From Listeria costaricensis (GTDB lineage: Bacteria; Bacillota; Bacilli; Lactobacillales; Listeriaceae): DNA of 64,000 bases. Numbering within the stretch: the stretch's first letter is position 1; each line of letters starts with the position of its first letter. Location: positions 28,581 through 92,580 of the forward strand of contig NZ_FXUT01000009.1 of the NCBI RefSeq assembly GCF_900183385.1, written 5' to 3'. This document shows, piece by piece, positions 12,294 to 22,281 of the stretch. Below the pieces are notes generated by a model that did no database searches, was not told where the DNA came from, and was given only the letters and a program-made list of their open reading frames with translations. The translations under genes were made by a program, and so were the position numbers.

Positions 12294-12950
12294 TTATTTT
12301 CCTCCTTCCACATTGTTTTTCTTCGTAGGAAGGACTTCTCCACGATAAATCCAAACTTTAACGCCTAGTTTACCGTAAGTTGTGTCAGCTTCTTCCCATG
12401 CGTAGTCGATGTCGGCACGCAATGTATGAAGAGGTACTGTTCCTTCACTATAATGTTCAGCACGAGCGATATCAGCTCCGCCTAGACGACCAGATACTTG
12501 AGTTTTGATTCCTTTCGCACCGGCACGCATTGTACGTTGGATTGCTTGTTTTTGCGCACGACGGAAAGATGCACGACCTTCAAGTTGACGAGCGATATTT
12601 TCAGCAACCAATTTAGCGTCAAGATCAGCACGTTTGATTTCAACGATGTTGATATGAACACGTTTTTTCGTTAATTCATTCAGGCTCTTACGAAGTGCTT
12701 CAACTTCGGAACCACCTTTACCGATAACCATACCAGGTTTAGCAGTATGAATTGTAATGTTTACGCGGTTAGCAGCACGTTCGATTTCCACACGGGAAAC
12801 AGAAGCATCAGCTAAGCGTTTGAAAATGTAATCACGGATGCGTAAATCTTCATGTAAGAAGTCCGCATAATCTTTTTCAGCGTACCATTTGGAATCCCAA
12901 TCACGGATGACACCGATACGCATACCTATAGGATGTACTTTTTGACCCAC
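12294..12950 (-). CDS. rpsC: 30S ribosomal protein S3
   Basis: A small-subunit head protein at the mRNA entry site. The 218 residues start [20 protein letters not shown]. They contain the type 2 KH domain motif [16 protein letters not shown] and the C-terminal [17 protein letters not shown]. It is separated from rplV by only 3 bp. Confidence 0.99.
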   Translation of the reverse strand: MGQKVHPIGMRIGVIRDWDSKWYAEKDYADFLHEDLRIRDYIFKRLADASVSRVEIERAANRVNITIHTAKPGMVIGKGGSEVEALRKSLNELTKKRVHINIVEIKRADLDAKLVAENIARQLEGRASFRRAQKQAIQRTMRAGAKGIKTQVSGRLGGADIARAEHYSEGTVPLHTLRADIDYAWEEADTTYGKLGVKVWIYRGEVLPTKKNNVEGGK

Positions 12951-12953
12951 GTA

Positions 12954-13310
12954 TTATCCCTCCTTCACTTCAGATACCACAACTGTAATGTGGCTAGTAC
13001 GTTTATTAATTGCACTTGCACGACCTTGTGCACGTGGACGGAAGCGTTTCAATGTTGGACCTTCGTCAACAAAAGCTTCAGATACCACTAGACTGTTTAC
13101 ATCTAAGTCATAGTTATGTTCTGCATTTGCAATAGCAGATTTGAGTACTTTTTCAATGATTGGAGAAGCTGCTTTTGGAGTGTACTTCAAGATAGCGATT
13201 GCTTCACCGACTTGCTTGCCTCGGATTAAATCAATAACGATTCTCGCTTTACGAGGAGCAATACGTACCGTTTTGGCAACGGCTTTAGCACTTGTTACTT
13301 CATTTGCCAT
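12954..13310 (-). CDS. rplV: 50S ribosomal protein L22
   Basis: Lines the peptide exit tunnel; its beta-hairpin loop is a site of macrolide-resistance mutations. The 118 residues contain [20 protein letters not shown] and the loop [20 protein letters not shown] with no obvious insertion. It starts 22 bp after rpsS. Confidence 0.99.
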   Translation of the reverse strand: MANEVTSAKAVAKTVRIAPRKARIVIDLIRGKQVGEAIAILKYTPKAASPIIEKVLKSAIANAEHNYDLDVNSLVVSEAFVDEGPTLKRFRPRAQGRASAINKRTSHITVVVSEVKEG

Positions 13311-13332
13311 TGGGGATTATCCTCCTCTCGAA

Positions 13333-13611
13333 TTAGCGTTTAGTTTTTTTATCGTCGCCCGCGTGTCCGCGGTACGTACGAGTTGGTGCGAATTCACCTA
13401 GTTTGTGTCCTACCATATCTTCTTGGATATAAACAGGAACGTGTTTGCGGCCATCATATACTGCGATTGTTTGACCAACGAATACTGGGAAAATTGTGGA
13501 ACGGCGAGACCAAGTTTTGATCACTTGTTTCTTTTCGCTAGCATTTGCAGCTTCCACTTTTTTCATCAAATGGTCATCGACAAAAGGTCCTTTCTTCAAG
13601 CTACGACCCAT
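13333..13611 (-). CDS. rpsS: 30S ribosomal protein S19
   Basis: Forms a complex with S13 in the small-subunit head. The 92 residues start [20 protein letters not shown] and include [20 protein letters not shown] and [16 protein letters not shown]. It lies between rplB and rplV, with a 92-bp gap after rplB that holds no gene. Confidence 0.99.
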   Translation of the reverse strand: MGRSLKKGPFVDDHLMKKVEAANASEKKQVIKTWSRRSTIFPVFVGQTIAVYDGRKHVPVYIQEDMVGHKLGEFAPTRTYRGHAGDDKKTKR

Positions 13612-13703
13612 GACGGAACCTCCCTTCGCATAGTCAGGATGCAGCCCGGAACTTACTTCCGTGCTGACCTGCTACCAAATTTATTAGATTTAAGATCCGA
13701 TGC

Positions 13704-14537
13704 TTATTTACCTTTACGACGACGTACGATAAATTTATCGGAGTTATTGTTTTTCTTACGTGTTTTGTAACCAAGTGTTGGTTTGCCCCATGGAGACATT
13801 GGAGATTTACGTCCGATTGGTGCGCGTCCTTCACCACCACCATGTGGGTGATCGTTAGGGTTCATTACAGAACCACGAACTGTAGGGCGTTTACCCATCC
13901 AACGGGAACGACCAGCTTTACCGATGTTGATTAGTTCGTGTTGTTCGTTACCAACTTGACCGATAGTTGCGCGGCAAGTAGCAAGAATCATACGAACTTC
14001 ACCGGAGTTAAGACGGATTAGTACGTATTTGCCTTCTTTACCAAGCACCTGAGCACTTGTTCCAGCAGAACGTACAAGTTGTCCACCTTTTCCTGGTTTC
14101 ATTTCGATATTGTGGACAACAGTACCCACAGGAATATCTTTAAGTTCTAGTGCATTACCAACTTTGATGTCGGCATCTGCTCCAGAGTAAATTGTTTGGC
14201 CAACTTCAAGGCCTTTAGCAGCGATGATGTAACGTTTTTCACCATCAGCATAGTTAATCAAAGCAATATTAGCAGAGCGGTTAGGATCGTATTCGATTGT
14301 TGCAACACGACCTGGAATGCCGTCTTTATTACGTTTGAAATCGATCACGCGGTATTGGCGTTTATGGCCACCGCCGTGATGACGAACAGTCAACTTACCT
14401 TGGTTGTTACGGCCAGCTTTTTTCTTCATAGGACGTAGTAAAGATTTTTCTGGAGTACTTGTCGTAATCTCAGCGAAATCAGAACTTGTCATATTACGGC
14501 GGCCGTTTGTGGTAGGTTTATACTTTTTAATCGCCAT
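13704..14537 (-). CDS. rplB: 50S ribosomal protein L2
   Basis: One of the most conserved ribosomal proteins, needed for subunit association and the peptidyl transferase centre. It has 277 residues, beginning [20 protein letters not shown]. The C-terminal [20 protein letters not shown], with the functionally critical histidine region, is intact. Confidence 0.99.
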   Translation of the reverse strand: MAIKKYKPTTNGRRNMTSSDFAEITTSTPEKSLLRPMKKKAGRNNQGKLTVRHHGGGHKRQYRVIDFKRNKDGIPGRVATIEYDPNRSANIALINYADGEKRYIIAAKGLEVGQTIYSGADADIKVGNALELKDIPVGTVVHNIEMKPGKGGQLVRSAGTSAQVLGKEGKYVLIRLNSGEVRMILATCRATIGQVGNEQHELINIGKAGRSRWMGKRPTVRGSVMNPNDHPHGGGEGRAPIGRKSPMSPWGKPTLGYKTRKKNNNSDKFIVRRRKGK

Positions 14538-14577
14538 GTTTTTCCCTCCTCATTAGAATTTTATTCTAAACGTTCAA

Positions 14578-14862
14578 TTAAACTTCAAAGAATTGAATTT
14601 CGTTACTGTCAGCTGTAAGTGTAACAATCGCTTTACGACGTTTGTTTGTATAGCCAACATAACGGCCCATGCGTTTCTTTTTACCTTTGTAGTTCATGAT
14701 GTTGACTTTAGCAACTTTCACATCAAAGATTTCTTCAATCGCATGTTTTACATGAGTTTTAGTCGCGCGAGTATCTACTTCAAAAGTGTATTTCTTGTCA
14801 TCAAGAATACTTGTAGATTCTTCTGTTACGACTGGGCGCTTAATGATGTCGCGTGCATCCAT
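14578..14862 (-). CDS. rplW: 50S ribosomal protein L23
   Basis: Docks trigger factor and SRP at the tunnel exit. The 94 residues begin [40 protein letters not shown] is conserved. Its ATG overlaps the end of rplD by one base, implying translational coupling. Confidence 0.99.
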   Translation of the reverse strand: MDARDIIKRPVVTEESTSILDDKKYTFEVDTRATKTHVKHAIEEIFDVKVAKVNIMNYKGKKKRMGRYVGYTNKRRKAIVTLTADSNEIQFFEV

Positions 14863-15485
14863 TATGCAAGCACCTCCTCTACTTTTTCGACAGCTGCTTT
14901 CGTGATAACAAGTTTATCATGGCTAGCAACTTCTAGTACTGAGATACTTTCAGCTGGGATAACTGTAATGCCAGGAAGATTGCGTGCAGATAGTTCTACA
15001 TTTTCGCTTTCGCCTGCTACTACAACAAGAGCTTTCGTATCAACAGAGATATTTTTAAGGAAAGCCGCGAAGTCTTTTGTTTTTGGCGCTTCAAAAGCAA
15101 GATTTTCAAGAACAATGATGTTCTCGTCATTCACTTTAGTAGAAAGAACTGATTTAAGCGCTAAACGGCGAACTTTCTTCGGTAATTTGTACGCATACGA
15201 GCGAGGAGTTGGGCCAAATACGATACCGCCACCACGCCATTGCGGGGAACGAATCGAGCCTTGACGAGCACGACCAGTACCTTTTTGACGCCATGGTTTA
15301 CGTCCACCACCACGTACTTCAGAACGATTTTTAACTTTATGAGTTCCTTGACGTAAGGAAGCTCTTTGGCTCAAAATCACATCAACAACAACGTTTTCGT
15401 TTGGTTCGATCCCGAAAACCGCATCATTCAAAGTGATTTCGCCTGCTTTAGATCCGTCTTGTTTAAGTAAACTTAATTTTGGCAT
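14862..15485 (-). CDS. rplD: 50S ribosomal protein L4
   Basis: A large-subunit protein whose loop lines the exit tunnel, and in many bacteria the autogenous regulator of the S10 operon. The 207 residues contain [20 protein letters not shown], the extended loop where macrolide-resistance changes occur. It lies between rplC and rplW. Whether it represses this operon through the structured leader upstream of rpsJ cannot be told from the sequence. Confidence 0.99.
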   Translation of the reverse strand: MPKLSLLKQDGSKAGEITLNDAVFGIEPNENVVVDVILSQRASLRQGTHKVKNRSEVRGGGRKPWRQKGTGRARQGSIRSPQWRGGGIVFGPTPRSYAYKLPKKVRRLALKSVLSTKVNDENIIVLENLAFEAPKTKDFAAFLKNISVDTKALVVVAGESENVELSARNLPGITVIPAESISVLEVASHDKLVITKAAVEKVEEVLA

Positions 15486-15510
15486 TCGTTAGTCCTCCTT
15501 TCCAGAATAA

Positions 15511-16140
15511 TTATTTTGCTTTAATAGCAGTTTTAATTTGAACTAATGATTTTTTCGCACCAGGAACATTGCCTTTAACTAGAAGCAAGTTCTTTTCTAC
15601 ATCTACTTTCACGATTTCAAGGTTTTGAATCGTGATTTGTTCGCCACCAGTACGACCTGGCAAACGTTTATTTTTGAATACACGGTTAGGCGCTACAGGA
15701 CCCATAGAACCAGGGCGACGATGGTAACGAGAACCGTGAGCCATTGGTCCACGAGATTGTCCGTGGCGTTTGATAACACCTTGGAATCCTTTACCTTTCG
15801 ATACGCCAGTTGCGTCTACGATGTCACCTTCTGCGAATACATCTACTTTTACTTCTGCACCAATCTCATACTCGTCTAAGTTTACATCGCGGAATTCGCG
15901 AATGAAGCGCTTAGGAGCAGTATTGGCTTTTGCTACATGACCTTTTTCGGGTTTGTTTGCCAGTTTTTCACGTTTGTCTTCAAAGCCGATTTGTACCGCT
16001 TCGTAGCCGTCCGTGTCAACAGTTTTCTTTTGAAGTACGACGTTTTGTCCTGCTTCGATTACTGTTACTGGAATAAGTTCACCACTTTCAGTGAAAACTT
16101 GTGTCATCCCTACTTTTCTTCCTAAGATTCCTTTGGTCAT
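15511..16140 (-). CDS. rplC: 50S ribosomal protein L3
   Basis: An early-assembly protein close to the peptidyl transferase centre. The 209 residues begin [20 protein letters not shown]. The central extension [20 protein letters not shown], next to the site of linezolid/tiamulin-resistance mutations, looks normal. It follows rpsJ with a 57-bp gap and a GGAGGTGTGACTC site. Confidence 0.99.
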   Translation of the reverse strand: MTKGILGRKVGMTQVFTESGELIPVTVIEAGQNVVLQKKTVDTDGYEAVQIGFEDKREKLANKPEKGHVAKANTAPKRFIREFRDVNLDEYEIGAEVKVDVFAEGDIVDATGVSKGKGFQGVIKRHGQSRGPMAHGSRYHRRPGSMGPVAPNRVFKNKRLPGRTGGEQITIQNLEIVKVDVEKNLLLVKGNVPGAKKSLVQIKTAIKAK

Positions 16141-16197
16141 GAGTCACACCTCCTGTTAATTGAAATTTTTAATTTGGCTTTTATAGAAGCCTTGGAT

Positions 16198-16690
<493 letters not shown>

Positions 16691-16692
16691 CT

Positions 16693-16721
16693 ATTATACA
16701 CGGGTTGCCGCCTATTATCAA
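16693..16721 (-). promoter_or_regulatory. Main promoter of the S10-spc-alpha operon
   Basis: On the minus strand TTGATA (16716-16721) and a perfect TATAAT (16693-16698) are separated by exactly 17 bp, a near-consensus SigA promoter. It is followed by the structured leader and rpsJ. Confidence 0.9.
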
Positions 16722-16823
16722 CCGCTTTTTGAAAAAAGTTTGCGATTATTTTCATGGATGATTTTCATAAAATCCGCCCAGACTTCATTATCAGGAAAAC
16801 TAATTATTTTATTAAAAAATATA

Positions 16824-16852
16824 TTAAGTTTTTTAATAAAATATGATACTAT
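16824..16852 (+). promoter_or_regulatory. Candidate promoter of the chemoreceptor gene
   Basis: TTAAGT (16824-16829) and TACTAT (16847-16852) lie 17 bp apart on the plus strand in AT-rich DNA, 42 bp before the ATG. The match is moderate. Neighbouring DNA back to the S10 promoter holds nothing else recognisable. Confidence 0.45.
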
Positions 16853-16894
16853 GAAAACAAGAATTACATTTTATAAAAAAACGGAGGATTCGTC

Positions 16895-18883
16895 ATGAGA
16901 TTCAAACCAAAAACCCGACACTCGATGTCACTTGGGAAAAAATTACTTTTTTCCTTCCTTATTATTTTAGTTTTAGCGTTAGCCGCTGCATCACTTTTCG
17001 CCTTTATCACTTCCAGAGCCAATCTAAAAGAGCAGACCACCTCAAACTCTTCCACGATTGCCAATGGCGTGAGTAGGCTTGTAGATGGAGAAATCCAGCC
17101 CAAATGCGATGTGATTAATTATTTTATCGCACACGGAACTATTAATTTTGAACAGCCAGAGGTGATACAGAAGCAAATTGCTCCATTCGTCACCAGCTTC
17201 CCTGATATTGAGAGCATGATTGTCGCTAATGATACGAAGCAATTTGTTAACTATCCCACATCTGACATGACTGACTACGACCCCACTTCCCGCTTCTGGT
17301 ACCAACAAGCCCAACTCGCAAATGGAGAAACCACGATTACCTCCCCCTATTTTTCTAAAGTCACCAATTCTATGACCATCGCTATTGCCAAAACCAGCCC
17401 GGATAAAAGAAATATCGCATCTCTTTTCCTTAGTTTAGAAGATTTGTCTAATATGGTTAAAAATACGAAAGTCGGGAAAAACGGCCACGCCTTTATCATT
17501 ACTTCTGATGGGCACGTTGTAAGTGACAGTAAATGGGAAGCAGGGACAGATAATGATCTGACAAAAGAAATTGCTAACCAGAAGAAAGACCATCATACTT
17601 TTGAAACAAAAATCGAGGGCGAACCATTCCACATTACTTATGTCACAAATAAACTGACCGGTTGGAAAGTCGCGACTATGGTGCCAGATAAAGAAATTTC
17701 TGACGCATCACATGCACTGCTTTACCAAAATATCATTGTTCTGGTGATTGCAAGTGTGATCGGTGGCATTATTATTTGGCTGATTACACGCATGATCGCA
17801 CGGCGCTTGAACAAACTGGTTAAAGCTGCTGAAGCGATCAGTACTGGGGACTTAACTGTAAAAATCAAAATCGAAAGCAATGATGAAATTGGTCGAATCG
17901 GTGATGCTTTCAACCAAATGAGGCAGTCTCTAAATGGGCTTATTCAATCCATTCACCGTTCAGCGGATGATATTGCTGCTTCTTCCGAGGAATTAACGGC
18001 CAGTGCAGAAGAAACAAGCAGCTCGACAAATGAAATCACCCATGCCATCAGCCGCTCTGCCCAGCAAACGGAAGAAAACAGCCAAATCATTGGGGAAAAT
18101 GCTGAGCAGCTAAAAGAAGTCAACACATGGCTGCAAATGGCTTCGACCAGTGCGACCAATTTAGCCGAGCTCTCCCGCAACTCCGATAGCACCGCCAAGG
18201 AAGGCAATGAGCTGGTTCAAAAAGCGGTCAACGAGATGAATCAAATTGATACTTCCGTCACAACGGCAAACGGGGTCGTTCAAGGGCTGGCTAAAAAATC
18301 CGGCGATATTCAGACAATCTTGCAGACGATCAATCAAATTTCCGATCAGACGAACCTTCTGGCGCTAAATGCTGCTATCGAAGCGGCCCGTGCCGGCGAA
18401 TCAGGAAAAGGCTTCAGCGTGGTAGCTGAGGAAGTTCGCAAACTAGCCGAGCAGTCCAGCGAAGCCGCTAAAAACATCGAGGGCCTCATTCGCGAAATCG
18501 TTGAAGAAATCCATGCCTCGCTGAAAACATTCGACAATATACAGTCCTCTGTTGCCGGTGGCTATAATGCTGTTCAGAAAACAGCTGAAAACTTCCAAGA
18601 GTTGCAAAAAGCGGCCGATTTGATTGCGACGGATTTAAATGGCATGAATAATCTGTTGGCCGAGGTCAGCGAAAACTCAGATCTAGTGTCAAGCGCCATG
18701 GAAAAAGTGAAGTCCAGTTCGATTGAAAGCACCCAGCATAACGCTGAAATTGCGGCATCCGCCGAAGAACAGCTGGCAGCCATGGAAGAGGTAACTGCCG
18801 CTTCCGAAAGTTTAGCCAAGCTTGCAGAAGACTTGCAAAAAGAAATCGAACAGTTTAAAACAGATGAGGAAATCAGGGCGTAA
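16895..18883 (+). CDS. Methyl-accepting chemotaxis protein
   Basis: A 662-residue chemoreceptor. The first membrane segment spans about residues 17-39, followed by a large extracellular sensor domain of dCache type (about 40-275) and the second membrane segment (about 277-300, LLYQNIIVLVIASVIGGIII). A HAMP domain and a long coiled-coil signalling domain follow. The hairpin tip DQTNLLALNAAIEAARAGE lies near residue 484 and is the contact for CheA/CheW. The ligand is unknown. GGAGG lies 7 nt before the ATG. No other chemotaxis gene is nearby, and this gene is absent between rpsJ and the EET genes in L. monocytogenes as I know it, so it looks like a local insertion together with mntH. Confidence 0.95.
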   Translation: MRFKPKTRHSMSLGKKLLFSFLIILVLALAAASLFAFITSRANLKEQTTSNSSTIANGVSRLVDGEIQPKCDVINYFIAHGTINFEQPEVIQKQIAPFVTSFPDIESMIVANDTKQFVNYPTSDMTDYDPTSRFWYQQAQLANGETTITSPYFSKVTNSMTIAIAKTSPDKRNIASLFLSLEDLSNMVKNTKVGKNGHAFIITSDGHVVSDSKWEAGTDNDLTKEIANQKKDHHTFETKIEGEPFHITYVTNKLTGWKVATMVPDKEISDASHALLYQNIIVLVIASVIGGIIIWLITRMIARRLNKLVKAAEAISTGDLTVKIKIESNDEIGRIGDAFNQMRQSLNGLIQSIHRSADDIAASSEELTASAEETSSSTNEITHAISRSAQQTEENSQIIGENAEQLKEVNTWLQMASTSATNLAELSRNSDSTAKEGNELVQKAVNEMNQIDTSVTTANGVVQGLAKKSGDIQTILQTINQISDQTNLLALNAAIEAARAGESGKGFSVVAEEVRKLAEQSSEAAKNIEGLIREIVEEIHASLKTFDNIQSSVAGGYNAVQKTAENFQELQKAADLIATDLNGMNNLLAEVSENSDLVSSAMEKVKSSSIESTQHNAEIAASAEEQLAAMEEVTAASESLAKLAEDLQKEIEQFKTDEEIRA

Positions 18884-18895
18884 TACAGAAAGCCC

Positions 18896-18953
18896 AATAA
18901 AAAAGCAGCGATCAAATGGGAGATCATTCCTGTTTGATTGCTGCTTATTTTTG
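18896..18953. terminator. Bidirectional terminator between the chemoreceptor and mntH
   Basis: AGCAGCGATCAAA pairs with TTTGATTGCTGCT (12 of 13 plus one GU), flanked by T-rich tails in both directions. It separates two convergent genes and can serve both. Confidence 0.8.
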
Positions 18954-18961
18954 ATATTTAC

Positions 18962-20308
18962 TTAACCTGTGAACGTTGAGATGATCAGCCAGACATTTAG
19001 CACGGTCAGCAGAATCGAAATGCCCCACGCGAGGATGATCACCCAAATTTTATTACGAAATTCGCCCATTAATTTCTTATTGCTGGTAAAAATCGTCAGC
19101 GGGATAATCGAAAATGGCAATGCAACACTCAAAAATACCTGCGAGTAAATGAGCAACTGTTCAACAACTGCCTCCGTGTCACCAAATACAAGGATACAAA
19201 TTACCACTGGAATGATGGCAAGCACCCGCGTGAACATTCGTCTTGCCCACATTGGCATTCTCATGTGGATGTAGCCTTCCATAATAATTTGCCCCGTAAG
19301 CGTCCCTGTAATGGTTGAATTTTGCCCGGACGCTAGAAGAGCTACTGCGAACAGCACGCTTAGCACTGGGCTGGCAATCGCACCGACAATGCTCGAATCG
19401 TTCAAGGCGCGATATAGCTGCCCTAACGTATCCAAATTCCCTGTGTAGCCAAAGAATAAAGAGGCCCCTAGAATGAGCAGCAAGCAGTTGACAACAAATG
19501 CTACCGAAAGCTGGATGTTAGAGTCGATAGTGGCAAAACGGACGGCTTCCTTGATGGATTTTCGATCAGATCGATTGTACTGGCGGGCCTGAACGATTGA
19601 CGAATGCAAGTACAGATTGTGTGGCATCACTGTCGCCCCCACAATCCCTAATGCAAGAAACAGCGCGCCTTTGTCTGTTACAATTTCCGTTTGTGGAACA
19701 AAGCCGCCAAGGATGTCGGCCATTTGTGGATTCGACACAATGACTTCATATAAAAAGATTACCAAGATAGTCGCAATTAGCGTGGCCACAATGGCTTCTA
19801 TTTTACGAAAGCCGAAACGCGCCAGCAAAAGCAGCAAGAAAACATCGAAAACGGTGATAAAGACCCCTAATAATAGCGGGATATGAAATAACAGATTCAA
19901 AGCAATCGCACTACCGATAACTTCTGCAATATCGGTGGCCATGATGGCTAGTTCCGTGATGATCCACAGTACGAATCCCCATTTTTTCCCAGCTTTGAGC
20001 CGAGTCGCCTGCGCTAAGTCCATTCCTGTCACAATGCCCAATTTCGCCGACATACTTTGCAAGAGCATCGCGATCAAGCTGGACATCAAAATAACGGTCA
20101 AAAGTAAATAACCATACTGTGCGCCGCCTGCTATTGAAGTTACCCAGTTGCCCGGGTCCATATAGCCAACTGCCACCAGCGCCCCCGGTCCGGAAAACGC
20201 CAGCAGTTTGCGCCAAAAGCTGCCCTTTTCGGGAATCGGCACAGTATTGTTGATTTCTTCCAGGCTGTGCCCGTTTTCAGTTTTATACAGCAGCTTGTGT
20301 TTCTCCAT
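18962..20308 (-). CDS. mntH: Nramp-type manganese (divalent metal) transporter
   Basis: A 448-residue proton-coupled Mn2+/Fe2+ importer with about 11 membrane segments. The metal-binding motif DPGNW is in segment 1 ([15 protein letters not shown]), and the second half-site [10 protein letters not shown] is in segment 6. The start at 20308 follows AGGAGG. The upstream region carries a promoter and an inverted repeat resembling MntR operators, so repression by manganese is likely. The gene stands alone, facing the chemoreceptor. Confidence 0.95.
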   Translation of the reverse strand: MEKHKLLYKTENGHSLEEINNTVPIPEKGSFWRKLLAFSGPGALVAVGYMDPGNWVTSIAGGAQYGYLLLTVILMSSLIAMLLQSMSAKLGIVTGMDLAQATRLKAGKKWGFVLWIITELAIMATDIAEVIGSAIALNLLFHIPLLLGVFITVFDVFLLLLLARFGFRKIEAIVATLIATILVIFLYEVIVSNPQMADILGGFVPQTEIVTDKGALFLALGIVGATVMPHNLYLHSSIVQARQYNRSDRKSIKEAVRFATIDSNIQLSVAFVVNCLLLILGASLFFGYTGNLDTLGQLYRALNDSSIVGAIASPVLSVLFAVALLASGQNSTITGTLTGQIIMEGYIHMRMPMWARRMFTRVLAIIPVVICILVFGDTEAVVEQLLIYSQVFLSVALPFSIIPLTIFTSNKKLMGEFRNKIWVIILAWGISILLTVLNVWLIISTFTG

Positions 20309-20338
20309 ATATATCCTCCTATTGTCGCTCGACTAAAA

Positions 20339-20358
20339 AAGTTTCCCTAATACAACTT
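20339..20358 (-). promoter_or_regulatory. Candidate MntR operator of mntH
   Basis: An imperfect palindrome with arms AAGTT and AACTT around an AGGGAA-type core lies just downstream of the -10 box. It resembles the DtxR-family MntR sites known upstream of Bacillus mntH. Function is inferred from similarity and from the gene it precedes. Confidence 0.55.
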
Positions 20359-20367
20359 TACGCTTTT

Positions 20368-20395
20368 ATTGTACTCCGATTTTCAGAAAATGCAA
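20368..20395 (-). promoter_or_regulatory. Promoter of mntH
   Basis: TTGCAT (20390-20395) and TACAAT (20368-20373) are separated by 16 bp on the minus strand, about 60 bp before the start codon and immediately upstream of the candidate operator. Confidence 0.65.
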
Positions 20396-20448
20396 TGGTT
20401 TCGTTTTATTTTTTATCAATCTATTTGTGAAAAGGCGAAAAATGGCGC

Positions 20449-20480
20449 AAAAAAAGCCTGGCACCCAAGTAGTGCCAAGC
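20449..20480 (-). terminator. Terminator of the fmnB-dmkA-fmnA transcript
   Basis: On the minus strand GCTTGGCAC pairs with GTGCCAGGC (9 bp with one GU) and is followed by seven T, immediately after the fmnA stop. Confidence 0.85.
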
Positions 20481-20483
20481 TTT

Positions 20484-21281
20484 CTATACACGTAAAAAAA
20501 TTAATGAGGCCGTTAGCAGAATCATGATCGAAAAGGCAAGGAAATCATCACTGTGCCAATGAAGCACTTTGAATTTCGTTCGGCCTTCGCCGCCTTGATA
20601 GCCTCTTGCTTCCATGGCATCCGCTAACTCTTCCGCCCGATTGAATGTCCCGACGAACAGCGGAATAAAAATCGGTACGACAGCTTTCATTTGTTCAAAA
20701 ATATTCCCTTCGCCGAATTCCACACCACGTGCGCGCTGGGCTTTCATTATTTTATCTGTTTCTTCCATTATAGTTGGAATAAAACGGAGCGCCACTGTGA
20801 TCATCAAAGCAATATCTTGAACTGGCATTTTAAAGATTTTGAACGGCCGCAACAAATATTCGATCGCATCTGTCAAATCCATCGGTGTCGTGGTTAGCGT
20901 GATTACCGCTGACATTATCGTAATCAGTGTGAAACGAATAAAGGTATAAAGCCCATTTTCAAGTCCAAATGCAGAAATCGTAAACGGGCCCCAATCAAAG
21001 TAGATCGTCCCGCCGCTTGTAAAAAGCACCTGCATCAGCACGGCAAACAAGATTAACCAGATCAGCGGCTTAACACCTTTGATATAGACCTTGGTTTTGA
21101 TACCTGAAAGCAGAATGACCAGCCAAGTAAACAGGACTAGTAACAAATTCGTCTGCCAATTGTTTGCGAGAAACAAAATAAATATAAAATAGATGCCGCT
21201 TAGCAGCTTTGTTCTGGCATCAAGCTTGTGAATCAGAGACGCTCCAGGAACAAAACGTCCTAATATCAACTTGTCGATCAT
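20484..21281 (-). CDS. fmnA: ECF transporter transmembrane (EcfT-like) subunit for flavin export
   Basis: A 265-residue EcfT-family membrane subunit. LGRFVPGASLIHKLDARTKL is the conserved N-terminus, several membrane segments follow, and the two cytoplasmic coupling motifs are visible as QRARGVE and MEARGYQ. In L. monocytogenes the homologue FmnA works with EetB and ECF ATPases to export flavin for FmnB. The ATPases are not encoded in this window. The start is read as ATG at 21281, which gives the family length; a TTG 21 bp upstream is in frame but overlaps the spacer after dmkA. It is the last gene of a fmnB-dmkA-fmnA run. Confidence 0.88.
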   Translation of the reverse strand: MIDKLILGRFVPGASLIHKLDARTKLLSGIYFIFILFLANNWQTNLLLVLFTWLVILLSGIKTKVYIKGVKPLIWLILFAVLMQVLFTSGGTIYFDWGPFTISAFGLENGLYTFIRFTLITIMSAVITLTTTPMDLTDAIEYLLRPFKIFKMPVQDIALMITVALRFIPTIMEETDKIMKAQRARGVEFGEGNIFEQMKAVVPIFIPLFVGTFNRAEELADAMEARGYQGGEGRTKFKVLHWHSDDFLAFSIMILLTASLIFLRV

Positions 21282-21305
21282 TTTCCCGGTCAGTCCCTTC
21301 AATCC

Positions 21306-22265
21306 TTAGATAAACTGCTGAAACAGCAAGCTAACTGCCATGAGTATCACAAGCGAAGCATTGATCACGAGGAAATTCTGGATACTGACAGCGAATGTTT
21401 TCGCCTTGACTTGCTCTTTGTTGAATCTTGTTAAATTTTTATATACTGGATAAATCGCCACAAGTGAAATCAGCATGATCGGGCTTAAATATCCCACCGC
21501 CACTGCAATAACCACGGCAGCAAAAGAGCCGTAATAAAGCCCGTTGAAAAGCAGGACGCCAATTTTTCTGCCGATATAATAAGGAAGTGTGTAGCGATGA
21601 TTCCGAATATCCTCATCTAAATCGCACAGGTTATTCGCAAGCATGATGTTTGCGATTGTAAAAATACACGGTAAGGAAACGACGCCGATTCGGATGATCT
21701 CAAGCAGATTGAAACGAATGTCCACCCATTCTCCTTGCCAAATCAAATTAGCAATCCCGGCATCATAGGCGTTGACATAGACCGCTAAAAAGAATATTCC
21801 AAAGCCCATCGTCACGCCGGAAAAAATTTCTCCGAGTGGCATGCGGGAAAGCGGTACTGGTCCAAATGTATAAAGAATCCCTATGCAAAAGCATACAAAG
21901 CCGATCAATAGAACCAGCAGATCCGTGCGAAACACTAGCCAGATACCCAGACCGGTCGCAATGAAAAACATGATAAAAATCAGCGTGATCACATTGCGTT
22001 CTGGTATCTGCTCCTGCCCGATCACATTCTTCATCGCTCGGTAATCATAATCATGATTGTTCGTCGCCTTGCGATAGTCCATATAATTGTTGATTGCCGT
22101 GGTGGTCAAATCAAAAATCAGCATGGCACTAAAGAAAATCAGCGTGTTGCCCCATTTGAATTCACCGTACTGGTATACGACAAATAATGTCCCCAGCATA
22201 AACGGAAAAACACTGGCAATCTTCGTCCTGATTTCGACCAAATTTAGAAAAGTTGAAATCGACAC
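21306..22265 (-). CDS. dmkA: 1,4-dihydroxy-2-naphthoate prenyltransferase (MenA-like)
   Basis: A 319-residue UbiA-superfamily membrane prenyltransferase that joins dihydroxynaphthoate to a polyprenyl diphosphate to make demethylmenaquinone. The two Asp-rich motifs are NNYMDYRKATNNHDYDY and NNLCDLDEDIRNHR, each in a cytoplasmic loop between membrane helices. In L. monocytogenes DmkA makes a quinone pool dedicated to extracellular electron transfer, separate from the respiratory MenA. It starts 16 bp after fmnB ends. Confidence 0.92.
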   Translation of the reverse strand: MSISTFLNLVEIRTKIASVFPFMLGTLFVVYQYGEFKWGNTLIFFSAMLIFDLTTTAINNYMDYRKATNNHDYDYRAMKNVIGQEQIPERNVITLIFIMFFIATGLGIWLVFRTDLLVLLIGFVCFCIGILYTFGPVPLSRMPLGEIFSGVTMGFGIFFLAVYVNAYDAGIANLIWQGEWVDIRFNLLEIIRIGVVSLPCIFTIANIMLANNLCDLDEDIRNHRYTLPYYIGRKIGVLLFNGLYYGSFAAVVIAVAVGYLSPIMLISLVAIYPVYKNLTRFNKEQVKAKTFAVSIQNFLVINASLVILMAVSLLFQQFI

Positions 22266-22281
22266 TTTTCCAACCTCCCCT

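Noticed and set aside
13634-13843. Second reading frame overlapping rplB and the rplB-rpsS gap
   Set aside because: An out-of-frame shadow of the L2 3' end; no ribosome binding site and no family.
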